The notes below the pieces were generated by a model, which saw nothing but the letters and a program-made list of their open reading frames with translations, ran no database searches and was not told the origin of the DNA. A DNA stretch of 64,000 bases from Archilochus colubris (lineage: Eukaryota > Chordata > Aves > Apodiformes > Trochilidae), in contig CM041092.1 in assembly GCA_023079485.1 (NCBI GenBank), positions 2,737,127 to 2,801,126 on the forward strand. The letters run 5' to 3'. The stretch's first letter is position 1. Each line of letters starts with the position of its first letter. A program made the position numbers and the translations under genes. Positions 1-9,945 of this stretch are shown in pieces.

Positions 1-421
1 CCAGGAACTCTGAGTAATGCTGCAAATACATCTGAATCTCATTTGCTGCTGTTGTAGAGGGTGAATTCTCTTAATTCTTCTCTCAAAATTCTTAAATGTC
101 CTTTTGGTTTAAATTGTATTGCAGAAATCTGAGCTTTGGGGTGGATTTTCTCACATCTAACTCTGGTAGCTTTTGCAAAATGATCAAAATGATCATGGCC
201 AAGTTAGTTGTGACCTGTGCCTCTGATTTCACTGCTGAGATATTTCTTTCAGTTCTGCAGTGTCACTGGGAGTGCAGTAACACTCTCTACTTAAAGAAAA
301 AAAAAAATAAAATTACCTAATGGTCACTTGCATTTAGAACCTAATGCCTTGGAATAACCTTACTGTTATATTTCAGTAAAACCTCACAATTTTTACCAAG
401 CCACTTCTCATCCACCTCAAC
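1..421. other. Unique noncoding sequence, no gene seen
   Basis: AT-rich DNA with a short A-rich run near 295-312. The small open frames here are no longer than chance would give. They have no recognisable protein features, and no repeat family was recognised before the CR1 tail that follows. Confidence 0.6.
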
Positions 422-640
422 ATGGAGAAATTGTTTGGTGTGAGGGTGCTGAGCCCCTGGCCCAGGTTCCCAGAGAAGCTGTGGCTGCCCCATCCCTGGC
501 AGTGTTGAACGTTGGATGGGCCTTGGAGCAACCTGGGCTGGTGGGAGGTGTCCCTGGCCATGGCAGGGGGGTTGGAAGGAGATGTTTTGGGTTTTTTTTC
601 CAACCCAAACCATTCTGAGTCTGTTTTATGATTCTGTGGT
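422..640 (+). mobile_element. Old CR1 LINE 3' tail fragment
   Basis: The text follows the well-known avian CR1 3' region in order. It has a GTGAGGGTGCTGAG block, then a CCCAGAGAAGCTGTGGCTGC block near 470-490, then the CATCCCTGGCAGTGTT block and the GTGGGAGGTGTCCCTG block. It ends in CCAACCCAAACCATTCT followed by a decayed TATGATTCTGTGG terminus. Only the last part of ORF2 and the 3' UTR are present, as is usual for 5'-truncated CR1. A run of T replaces part of the usual GATCTTTAAGGTCC segment. Divergence is clear, so this is an older copy than those at 9, 18, 32 and 38 kb. No target-site duplication was found. Confidence 0.88.
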
Positions 641-3600
641 GTCAGTCCCCAGAACAGTTAAAGCTCTTGAGACTTACTGGGTCACTAACAGAACTTTTTC
701 CAGAATTTTTTCTGAAATCTTTGCTGTATCTGGGGGAGTAACTTTGGAATTAAATCTTTGTGTTTTTGGAAATCACACCCAAGCTCAAACAAATGCTGAC
801 TCTTTAGCTTAGCCAGACAGAACCGTGCAAATTCCATCACTCTGGCAGGGTAAGGTATGGGTCCCTTTCCCTCTAATTGTTTTTTACAAGCTGCGTTTTC
901 ACAGCCTGCATTGTTATTTCCATTTGTCCATTTGATTGCAGAGAGAAGAGACCAGATGTTGTGTGACAAATCATAGCTATTTGCAATCTGTTGGAATTCT
1001 TATAAATTGTACCGGGGATCATTTTCTGATAACTGATCCTGCAATCGCTTGTGCACGTGCATCACTTAGAGCCTGAGAAGCCCTATTGAAGATGGGGGAT
1101 CTATTCAGATGCTTAAATTAAGCACGCATGGTGCCCATTTGTGTAAATGTTTGCCTTGTGAAATATGCTGAGATTTAGAACTCGCCCGTTAGGTTCCCCA
1201 TTGCATTAATTTGCATTTCATCAACTCGCGTCCTCTCCTTCCACTGTAAAACTTGAAATCAGTTTGTGTATTTTTTATTTGAATAGGGTACGTGGGGCTC
1301 AAAAAATTTGGCTGGAGTTTATTCTGCAGCAGAGAGATCCAATTGTGTTTACTGATCCATAATTCACAACAAATAGTTCCTTCAGGAAGGTGCATCTGAG
1401 TCAGTCCTGTTGTTTGCCTGGTTTTAGGGTCTGGGGCTAATCAAGGACGTGGTCTCTCACTGCCACATTGAGAAGAATGAAGTTAGTTCACTCTGTAATT
1501 GAAAGTATCTGTAGTAAACTTGGCTGGAGCTTGATTAATAGTATATTAAAATCAGAGTCTTCATGGTGAGTGCTGGATAAGGAGTTTTGGGCAAATTACT
1601 TGGTTACTGGGAAACCTTTAAATTTTAATCATGGAGACACTTCAGCATCATTAGGAACTGAAAAAGACAATGGGCTCTGGGAGGAAGTTGTGTGAATTGA
1701 TGTGCTTTTCAATCTCTTCTGCTCTGCAGATATTGAGTGAGGCATGGGCTGCAATTGAGAATCCTCTTGCTCCCCAGGCCTTTGATTGCTGTTGTTATAG
1801 TTTAATATTACCCAGTTCTTTGTGATCCTGGAAATCAGACGAGATACTTGCAAAAGATGGAAGGTTTTAAGATATGAGAAAAACAGTTTAACAACCTGCT
1901 TTCTCTGTGCTGTTTCCCTGGATAAGAGAAATGGAGGGATGCTGGGGCTTCTATGTCAAGCTATTGGAAATAAACACCATCTTTTACACTCACGTGTAAA
2001 ACTTTTAGTGGATATCACATTGCTTAATGTGACTATAGCATTATGACTCTCAAACATACATTTACACCTCATTTTGAAGGCCATTTCTGCATAGGGAGCA
2101 CGTGTCTTCTCTGCAATGTATAGTGCTGCTCTGATGTGTCTTCATTTACAGAGATGTGAAGGGCTCTAATAGCTCTTTATGAGGATACATATGGAGTGTA
2201 CACATCTCTCCTGGGTGACAGATCCAATTCAAACAAGTGCTAATAAAACCAATACCCTCAACCCCTGCAGCCACAGCTTTTGTTTCTGCCTGGGATTTTC
2301 AAGCCTGCTCTAAGGATGTCAAGCTCTTGGCTCCTGTGTCAGGGAACAGGCGAGAAATACTCAACAGATTTGAAGTGACAGCCTGGACTATCAAATTCAG
2401 TCCCCAGCTTTTCCAAGCAGGCTTAGGATGGAATTGGGTTCATAAAATGACCACTCTAATTTAAAATCAAGTCATTTCTGTGCCTCCACGACTGCAGGAG
2501 AACCTCTCTCCTGTCTGAGAGTGTCATTTAGACATATTCTTCTGGTAGGCCGGATTTATCTCTGGTCACTGAATGCCTGTTTATGTTTGTGCCAACATTG
2601 CCCAGTGATTTAAAAGTTTTAAGACCAGCTTTTATTCACTTTACTAGGTTAAATAAATGACTTTGTTGCATTCTTAGCACTGAGGAAAGGTTTGGCTTTT
2701 GTCATAGCATCCCTTTGCTGTATGTTGGTGGATTTTCCTCCTTTATCTGAACCATGTGAAGTCCTAGGTTATCCCAGTATGGCACAAGTGTGGACTTGTA
2801 CAACAATATGAATATTTTCCTATTTCTAATGAGAACATTGTTTCTTCCCTATCCTAAGATGTACCCATCCTCTGTGTTTATGGGTGCATTGTATCAGTGG
2901 CTTATAATCAGCATACTATGAAATTTTTGCCTTCCACTTTGATTTCCAAGCAATAGCTCCAAGCTGCCAGGAAAAATACTGAATATTTACCCCGAAATTA
3001 CTGAACTTGTAGTTTTGTATCACTAAATATTTTTCCTACTTCTGTCATTGCAGCCCCCAAGTCATTTAATTTACCTGTAGCCTGCTATTCCTTTAGGTTG
3101 ACAGTGCCTTCCAGATTCATGTCATTAAAAAAAAAAAAGTAATTGGTATACTAGCATTCCTTGTCAAATTAATTATCAAAATTGTTAAATAAAATCAGTT
3201 CTGACACCTGAGCAAAGTGAGATTAAAAGTGATTTGTCCAAAGTCACATTGGGATGCTGTGAAGGTGCTCTGTGTCCTGGTGTGTTCTCTGCATTCTAGA
3301 AATATTAATTTTCTTTCTAAAGGAAGATTTACTGGGCAACAGGGACTAGAAAACTGAAAGCTGGGTAAAAGGTGTTTTTTTTTCTAGCCAAGACACAGCT
3401 TGCTGCAACAAAGCTGTTTGCTGAAAAAAAATCTTCTTGCAATGTACAGAAACTCCTCTAGGAGGAGATTTTTGGTTTTCGGTTGAAGTTTCAGCTCTCA
3501 CCAAAGGAAACTCTCAGCTTGTTTCACTCATCCAAAATTCAATGTTTGAAGGTGTTTGAATAGGCCACAGGAATCCTAAATCCAAGTTCTTGGCCTCAAG

Positions 3601-4948
3601 AAGGCCCAGGATCAATCTACAAGGAGGTCTTTCCCTGGGAATGTCCTATTCACCCACTCGCTTGGTTTCTTGCTGAAGAAGATTAGAAACATTTTTAAAA
3701 GAAAGATTTCATGGAGCAGGAAACCATTTTCCATCCACAGGCTGGAGGCTGAATTCTGTCCACAGAAGAGAAAATGCCAGACCTAAAAGTGAGAGGAAGA
3801 AACATACCCTGGCAGGGGTGACAGGATGAGTTGTGCTTCTTTGTATTATTATTTTTTCCTTTTTTTTTTCTTTTTTTTTTTTTTTTTTCCTTTAATAGAT
3901 GATGTGTACTCAGGAATTCAGAATATTAGCACAAGTCCTAGGGGGATGTGGATTTAATGGAAGGGGACAAAGTTGTTGTGGAAACACACAGTTTATTAAA
4001 TTTTCCCATTCCGATGTTTATTCTATGATTTATGATGACTTCAACTTATTATGTGCCCCTTTTTAATTTGTCACAGAATGGTTGTGCATATGGATGCAGC
4101 TGGGCTGTGTGTGAGTTCCTATATTCAGAGCAGATAAAATGCCCAAAGAAGCAACTGGATCAACTGATCTTTGTCTGCAGTGCAACCCTTTCATTTCAAG
4201 GCCATTCCATATGCAAATCTTGCCATAGAATATAGATGTATGGTATGGGCAGAGCATGTTTGAGAAGCATTCTTGATGTAAAGGATTTTAAAATATATCT
4301 CTGTAGTTTTCCATAGATTTTTTGGGGTTCAAATAGACTTAGTGGTGGATATTCCCAGTGGTGACTGAAGCCCTGTGATTTCAGACATCTCTTTTTAGAT
4401 GGTTGACACCATCTAAGTGGATTAAATGTATAAAATGTAATGCTTATCTAGCTTGGATTTCCCTCATCAGCCTGGCTGAAGAGTAGTCCTTGTGTGATAG
4501 GCTTGGATTATTTATTAGGCTCAGACTGGTAATTGGGAAGGATGGATGAGAAGCAGGAATGACAGCCTGGATTGCATTGCCAAAGTGCAGTAATGAGCTG
4601 AAGGGCTTTTAAAGCACCTTTGAGCCTGGAGGATGCCTGGAGATGACAGAGGGGTCCAAGCAGGCTGTGTCCCACCCCAAGTGTCTCTAAGCCATGTCTG
4701 ACCCCAGCCCAGAGACTGCTGGGGAGGTTGCAGGTGTCAGGGACCCAGGTCACTCATGTTCAAGGGATGCTTGGCAGGTTCTGAACTTCTGCCTGGTAGG
4801 AAGGGGCAAGGCTGGAAACAAGGGACCACTCCATGCCATTGCACCAATTCATTTCCTAAAAACAGCTCTTTTTAATAGTTATGACTATTTATAGACCAAA
4901 GCTCATTTTTTCTTTTTGATTTCCCTTGCTTTTTATACTTTTATTTGG
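641..4948. other. Unique noncoding sequence, no gene seen
   Basis: More than 4 kb without a supportable gene. It is AT-rich, with a T-rich run at about 3852-3893. Perfect octamers lie at 1209-1216 (ATTTGCAT) and 4211-4218 (ATGCAAAT). A 9-bp perfect hairpin with a 4-nt loop lies at 4395-4416 (arms TTAGATGGT and ACCATCTAA). None of the open frames (up to about 98 codons) shows domain-like composition or convincing splice context. Confidence 0.6.
3852..3893. repeat. T-rich low-complexity run
   Basis: Almost uninterrupted T with a few C residues. It could be an A-tail in antisense or simple slippage. No retroelement body is recognisable beside it. Confidence 0.8.
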
Positions 4949-5280
4949 CTCTCTTTTTTTCCTTTTCCTTTTCCTTTTCCTTTTCCTTTTCCTTTTCCTT
5001 TTCCTTTTCCTTTTCCTTTTCCTTTTCCTTTTCCTTTTCCTTTTCCTTTTCCTTTTCCTTTTCCTTTTCCTTTTCCTTTTCCATTTCCTTTTCCTTTTCC
5101 TTTTCCTTTTCCTTTTTTTCCCTTTCCTTTTCCTTTTCCTTTTTTTCCTTTTCCTTTTCCTTTTTTTCCTTTTCCTTCTCCTTCTCCTTCTCCTTCTCCT
5201 TCTCCTTCTCCTTCTCCTCCTTCCCCTTTCCCCTTCCCTTTCCCCTCTCCCCTCTCCCCTCTCCCCTCTCCCCTCTCTTC
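4949..5280. repeat. 332-bp polypyrimidine tract: (CCTTTT)n, (CTTCTC)n, (CCCCTCTC)n
   Basis: Every base is C or T except a single A at 5083. The tract has three zones. The first is a CCTTTT hexanucleotide array from about 4961 to 5170, interrupted toward its 3' end by T7-T8 expansions. The second is a CTTCTC hexanucleotide array from about 5174 to 5217. The third is C-rich CCCCTCTC-type sequence to about 5277. Because the units are multiples of three or free of stop triplets, several frames stay open on both strands. The resulting Phe-Pro, Phe-Leu, Lys-Gly and Lys-Glu runs are artefacts, not genes. Homopurine-homopyrimidine mirror symmetry of this kind can form triplex (H-DNA). Confidence 0.97.
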
Positions 5281-6073
5281 ATCCTTTCTTACTCTCCCAC
5301 TATTTTTATCTATATCCCTCTCAATTTCTTTCTCTTTCTGTGTCACCACATCACTAGGAGAGGAAAAAAAAAATCAGGACAAGATTCTGATTAAAGATCT
5401 GTCATAAATTAATGAACAAAAGTGCAATCCTAGCACTTCATGCTAGAGTGGAACATTTTAAAAAATCATGAAGTGAAGTATAAGAACACTAGAAAAGTTT
5501 GGATTGGGGCATAAAAATTATTTGGAAGACTGTGTGCTAATCAACAGCAAATGTAAGAATCAGTTAGGTTGATAGGGCAGTGAATGACTTGTATTTTTTT
5601 ATACTGGAGTTTTTCAATCAGCCTTTTCTGAACATGGATTCTCATTATGGTAATGATGATGGGATTAATTATCACGAGGAGAACAAGTGCTAATGGCACT
5701 TTGAACTGTATTTGTCACCAGATGACACAAGCTATTCCTTGGTTTTCCATCCTCCAAGACGTTTGTGGATGGAGAGGTGCTGACTTTTTCACCCAGCCAA
5801 GGGTGGGTGAGGAGGTGGTGAAAGAGACTGACACTATCCAGACAGGTATCCAGACAGGATCCCTTTTTACAGAGATGCCACCTGATTGCATTGGGATATC
5901 ACTACCAAAAAATAAATTTAAAAAAATTGAAATTAGTCCTTGGGATTAACATTGAGCTGCAGCAAATACTTGAAATGTGATGTCTTAGTGAAAATACATG
6001 ATTACTTTCTATAAAGATATATAAGATATATAAGTTTGCATAAGTCAAGTTTCCAAAGGCCATTTGCAAACCT
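5281..6073. other. Unique noncoding sequence, no gene seen
   Basis: AT-rich sequence between the pyrimidine tract and the TG...CA insertion. The 100-codon open frame near 5647-5949 has no recognisable motif and starts inside repetitive ATG-GTG text. I treat it as chance. Confidence 0.55.
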
Positions 6074-6079
6074 ATTACC
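6074..6079. repeat. Target-site duplication ATTACC, left copy
   Basis: The 6-bp word ATTACC lies directly before TGTAGTG at 6080 and recurs directly after CTACA at 6384-6389. The match is perfect. Removing one copy and the intervening 304 bp gives a continuous empty site. Confidence 0.8.
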
Positions 6080-6383
6080 TGTAGTGAGACAGGACCAGGT
6101 GCCCTGAGTTATTGATGAGTGGGTGTGGGTTCACCTGTGTCTGGCCTCCCTCCTGAGCATGTGCAGGAGCAGGGGGCCAATAAGAGAGCAGCTGACAGCC
6201 ATGGAGAGAGCTCTCACTCTTCAGTGAGGATGGAGAAGTCCACAGCTCGAGGAGCTCCAGGAGCAGGCAAGAAGGGGTAGATCCCGGAGCCCCAGGAACA
6301 GCCCTAGGACATCGTCCAGGAATGGGCTAAACCCCGAGGCCTCAGGATCAGCCCTAGGAGCAAGAAGGGCTCCTCCCGCTACA
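6080..6383. mobile_element. 304-bp TG...CA insertion, probably a solo LTR of an endogenous retrovirus
   Basis: Seen directly: the segment starts TGTAG and ends CTACA, so it has TG...CA ends with a short inverted terminal repeat. It is bounded by a perfect 6-bp duplication, ATTACC. It is richer in G+C than its flanks and keeps several CpG sites (for example CTCGAG at 6247 and CCCGGAG at 6283), which suggests limited age. It contains a CCAAT-type box near 6177. A diverged 50-bp internal duplication is marked by the shared word GCCCTAGGA at 6301 and 6351. Known: TG...CA ends with a 6-bp duplication are typical of avian ERVK-like and alpharetroviral integrations, and a length near 300 bp suits such LTRs. 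Inference: a solo LTR. Transcription orientation is not decided. A clear AATAAA signal is missing, so a non-autonomous DNA transposon remains possible. Its first 25 bases match the 5' end of the foldback element at 25442. Confidence 0.65.
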
Positions 6384-6389
6384 ATTACC
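6384..6389. repeat. Target-site duplication ATTACC, right copy
   Basis: Perfect second copy of the 6-bp word found at 6074-6079, directly after the CTACA end of the insertion. Confidence 0.8.
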
Positions 6390-7177
6390 AAATTAAGAAA
6401 TATTATTATAGCCCGTGCTGGAGAGGGAATATAAACCAGGGAAGCTCATGTGGCTACTGCAAGCCAGCAGGGACTAAATCCACAAGTCCCAAGCTATTTT
6501 CCTGCTGCAGAATCAGAAGGAGAAGGAGAATGAAGCTTAAACACTGACAATGTGACAATGTTGTATTTCCCACCTGTGAGCTGTGCCTAGTGAGTATCTC
6601 AGAGAAGCATTTAAACAGAAAGTGAGATTCTTTCAAAGTCCCTAAGAGTTATTGGGAATTAGAAACTCCTGTGTGGATCACATGGGTTACACACCTCTAC
6701 AACCAAACAGTTCCTAAATCACAGCCATAACAAATATCTACTATTTATGCCAGAAATGTGTCCAGAAATGACTATTTTCTCTAAGGATCTTACCAGGACA
6801 ATTTGGTTTTTGTTTCCCAGATAGGAAGCTGTGCTCCTAAACTCTCCTTGCAATTAGATTTATTCAAGGGGTGTGTAAGCAGCTCCTAGTGCTATTTAGT
6901 ATCTCTTACTATACTAATTAATGTGGAACTGACACACATGTACTCAGCTTTCATAATGTTACCCGATTATTAAGCAATAACTTCCTCAGTAAATCAAATT
7001 TAAATGCTTACTTAGGACAGGAACTTTCAAACCTTCCTGCCTAGAGACTTTGCAGTGATTGATTCATTAAATATTGTATTGTCATACGAAGATGAGTGAG
7101 GAAAAAAACCTTGTGAGCAGCTTTGCCTTTTCTTTTGGATGGAAAACATTTCAACGTGAAACATCTCAACATTTCTC
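6390..7177. other. Unique noncoding sequence, no gene seen
   Basis: AT-rich sequence with no recognised repeat family. Short frames are unremarkable. Confidence 0.55.
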
Positions 7178-7320
7178 AGCATCCCTGGAGGTGTTTGGAA
7201 GCCTTGTGGTTGTGATGCTGAGGGACCTGAGCTAGCAGTGGACTCTTTAGAGTTGGGTTAATGGTTGGACTTGATGATCTTAAAGGTCTTTTCCAAGCAG
7301 AATGGTTCTGTGGGTCTGTG
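7178..7320 (+). mobile_element. Old CR1 LINE 3' tail fragment
   Basis: CR1 3' text can be followed through GCATCCCTGGAGGTGTTT, GTGATGCTGAGGGACCTG, and GGTTAATGGTTGGACTTGAT to CTTAAAGGTCTTTTCCAA. It ends in a degenerate GGTTCTGTGGGTCTGTG terminal microsatellite. The wording, with TTAAAGGTCTTTTCC in place of CAGAGGTCCCTTCC, points to a different and older CR1 subfamily than the copies at 9, 18, 32 and 38 kb. No open frame survives. Confidence 0.85.
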
Positions 7321-9072
7321 AAAGTTTTACACCCACGTTTCACTGAAAAAGTAAAAGCTCAGCTTAGTGTCTTTGGTAAGAGGTAGGAATTCCCCACATC
7401 AGGCATCTGCTGGGATTGTGCCCAAGCACTTCCATGCAGGAAGGGATGGGAGGAACATCAGAGCAATATGTAACTTCTGGAATTTATAAGACCATTTTGC
7501 AGATAACTAATGCCCCTAGTGGAACAATCCAAAATTCTGCTGGTGATTTTCTAAAAGGTACTGGGAGAGTGCTGAAGAGTGAAGAAATAAAATAACCTCC
7601 ATATGACTGGCTGAAAAGAAGGGCAGCCTTCTTTGGCAAAGACAAATGCCTCTGGAGGAGAAATTTAAGCATCTCATTCTAAAAAAGATTCCCCAAGTCC
7701 TGCTTTTCCCATGGACCTCCCAATCAGCAGTGTCAGGATGATTTGACAATCCTCAATTTTAGGTCACAGATGAAAGGTCAGTAGAAGAAGTCCAGCTATC
7801 CTAGGCTGCTTTGGCTTCCTTCCTGAAACATAATAAAAACTGTTATTTATGTTTAACAAAGATGTAGTGTTCCAGTGCAATGAAACCACTCTCTGGAGAG
7901 ATGTACACATTGGGGACTGCATTATTTCTTAGAAATACATTTCTCCCAAACTTTGAGACATTCAGCCAGCTTCACCATGTAAGCTTTACATCTGTTAGCT
8001 GTCCCAGCATGTCTCATGTGTCCCAGGTCACACTTTTTGGTGGTTTATACTCATTAAAGCTCTAGCAGGGTGCTGATCACACAAGGATACCTCCAACAAT
8101 GAAGGGCAAATTGAGAGGGAGATTTGTTCATGGAGTTGTAGGTAGGGAAGTGGAGGAATGTGAGAGACTGGGAAGACAGATGGTTAGTGTAATATCTTAC
8201 TTCTCTGCCATAAGTGGCTTTATGCAGAATATTTAGAAGAATCACAGTGGTGGAACTGTATACACCTGTATAAAAATAACAAGGTGGAGAATATTCAAAT
8301 GTTTTTTATTAGTCTGGTTTCCAACATTTCCTTGGCTTGGCATTCATTTACAGTGTACCTTCTATCAGTATTTCTGTCTGGTGTTAAAGGCTCTTCATTG
8401 TGAAACAGGATCAAACCCATGGAATACAATATGAAAGTCACATTCAGTGAGCCTGTGCTTATGGTTAACTTTTGCATCACAAAATGTGTTGTTCCTGAGC
8501 TTACTTCTACATTAAGGAGGTCTTGGCTGAAAAAAAGAAAAAAAAACAAAAAAAAGAAAGAAAGAAGAAGCTGTTCTATGGACAAATATCTAACACAATG
8601 ATTTATTTTTTTTTTACTTCGCTGTGAAACTCTATTTTTTTTATTGTCACTGCCTTAACCTGAAAAAGATTAAGTTATATCTTCGCTTCCCTTTAAACTT
8701 TTTCCAATCATTCCTTTTTAACTCCTTCCTATAATAGTCTGTTTTAAGCAACAGCTCTGACAGCAAAACCTATGAGGGTTTTCAAATTCAATAACCAAGA
8801 GTGGAAAGAAGGCATCCCTCATCCCAACTGCAACTGAGTAACTGCAGATCCTTAACATTACCCTCTACACTGGAGGTCTTCAAAGTCATCAATCTGTTGG
8901 AAATATGCTGACAGCTCAGAGTGGTTCTACAGTGTCTAAAATATGCTGTGCTGCTCAAAGAGTGGAGTGTTCTTAGATCACTTTGAAAGAGGTGACTTGG
9001 AGGGCGGGAGGTTGAGCCCCTTGCTCCTACGGCACCTTCCAAGAGCGGTGTTGAGCGTTGCCAACGCTGTCC
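7321..9072. other. Unique noncoding sequence, no gene seen
   Basis: The stretch includes an A-rich run at 8528-8570 that gives a false Lys-rich frame. The stretch 8800-9072 is more GC-rich and less degraded than its neighbours and has an open minus-strand frame of about 100 codons, but I cannot assign it to a gene or repeat family. Confidence 0.5.
8528..8570. repeat. A-rich low-complexity run
   Basis: Runs of A broken by single G or C. They produce a poly-Lys artefact frame on the plus strand and a poly-Phe frame on the minus strand. Confidence 0.85.
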
Positions 9073-9169
9073 CAACGTGCCATGGGCTGTTGGTGACACA
9101 TTTGGTGGGATGGAGGTGACACAATTCTGTTCTATCTCTCCCAGATCAGGAAATCCTAGGTAGGAAGAT
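9073..9169. repeat. 97-bp direct repeat flanking a CR1 copy, left copy
   Basis: This begins CAACGTGCCATGGGCTG and ends TAGGTAGGAAGAT. The same 97 bases recur at 9849-9945 with six substitutions and no indels by eye. The repeat ends exactly where the CR1 3' terminus starts at 9170. This is what an unusually long target-site duplication would look like. Confidence 0.93.
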
Positions 9170-9848
9170 CATAGAATCATAGAATTGGCTGGGTTGGAAG
9201 GGACCTCAGAGATCAAGTCCAACCCTTGAGCCTCCTCTTCTCCAGACTCAACACCCCCAGCTCCCTCAGCCTCTCCTCATAGAATCTGTGCTGGATCCCT
9301 TCCTCAGCCCAGTTGCCTCCTTTGGACCTGCTCCAGCACCTCAATCTCCTTCCTGAGCTGAGGGGCCCAGAACTGGACACAGGACTCAAGCTGTGGCCTC
9401 ACCAGAGCTGAGTACAGGGGCAGAATCCCTTCCCTGGACCTGCTGGCCACGCTGGTCCTGAGCCAGCCCAGGATGCCATTGGCCTTCTTGGCCACCTGGG
9501 CACACTGCTGGCTCATGTTCAGCTTCCTAGCAATCCAGACTCCCAGGTCCCTTTCTGTCTGGCTGCTCTCCAACCACTCTGTCCCCATCCTGGAGCTCCC
9601 CATGGGGTTGTTGTGGCCAAAGTGCAGGACCTGGCACTTGGAATGTTGAACCTCATCCCACTGGGATCAGCCCAACTCTCCAGTCTGTCCAGGTCCCTCT
9701 GCAGAGCCCTCCTGCCTTCCAGCTGATCCACGCTCCCCCCCATCTTGCTGTCATCTGCGAATGTGCTGATGATGGACTCAATCCCCTCATCTAAATCATC
9801 AATAAAGATATTGAACAGAACTGGGCCCAGCACTGATCCCTGGGGTCT
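9170..9848 (-). mobile_element. CR1 LINE, 5'-truncated, internally deleted, minus strand
   Basis: Read on the minus strand, the copy enters ORF2 just before the reverse-transcriptase core, passes the catalytic motif, continues through the C-terminal part of ORF2, and ends in the CR1 3' microsatellite (CATAGAATCATAGAATT at 9170 on the plus strand). Compared with the copy at 31887-32321, about 290 bp are missing. The sequence jumps near 9228 from the terminal CCAACCCTTG segment to the GAGCCTCCTCTTCTCC segment, at a short microhomology (CCCTTGAG against CCCCTGAG). The insert is flanked by 97-bp direct repeats. Family identity is certain from the text. The subfamily name cannot be given without alignment. 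Confidence 0.95.
9304..9848 (-). pseudogene. CR1 ORF2 reverse-transcriptase remnant
   Basis: One frame holds the core segment [18 protein letters not shown] followed by [10 protein letters not shown], where F-A-D-D is the LINE reverse-transcriptase active-site motif. It continues through [16 protein letters not shown]. Near 9640-9650 a short deletion shifts the frame. The following part ([18 protein letters not shown], then [17 protein letters not shown] and [12 protein letters not shown]) is read in another frame up to about 9304. The 5' part of ORF2, including the endonuclease, is absent, and a 3' part is deleted. It cannot encode a working enzyme. Confidence 0.88.
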
Positions 9849-9945
9849 CAACGTGCCATGGGCTGTTGGTGACACAGTTGGTAGGATGGAGGTGACACAA
9901 TTCTGGTCCATCTCTCCCAGGTCAGGAAATGCTAGGTAGGAAGAT
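9849..9945. repeat. 97-bp direct repeat flanking a CR1 copy, right copy
   Basis: Partner of 9073-9169 with six differences in 97 positions. It starts directly at the truncated 5' end of the CR1 copy, and unique sequence resumes at 9946. Confidence 0.93.

Noticed and set aside
4916..5407. Frames of up to 163 codons on both strands across the pyrimidine tract
   Set aside because: They translate to Phe-Pro, Phe-Leu, Lys-Gly and Lys-Glu repeats created by hexanucleotide units. No real protein composition.
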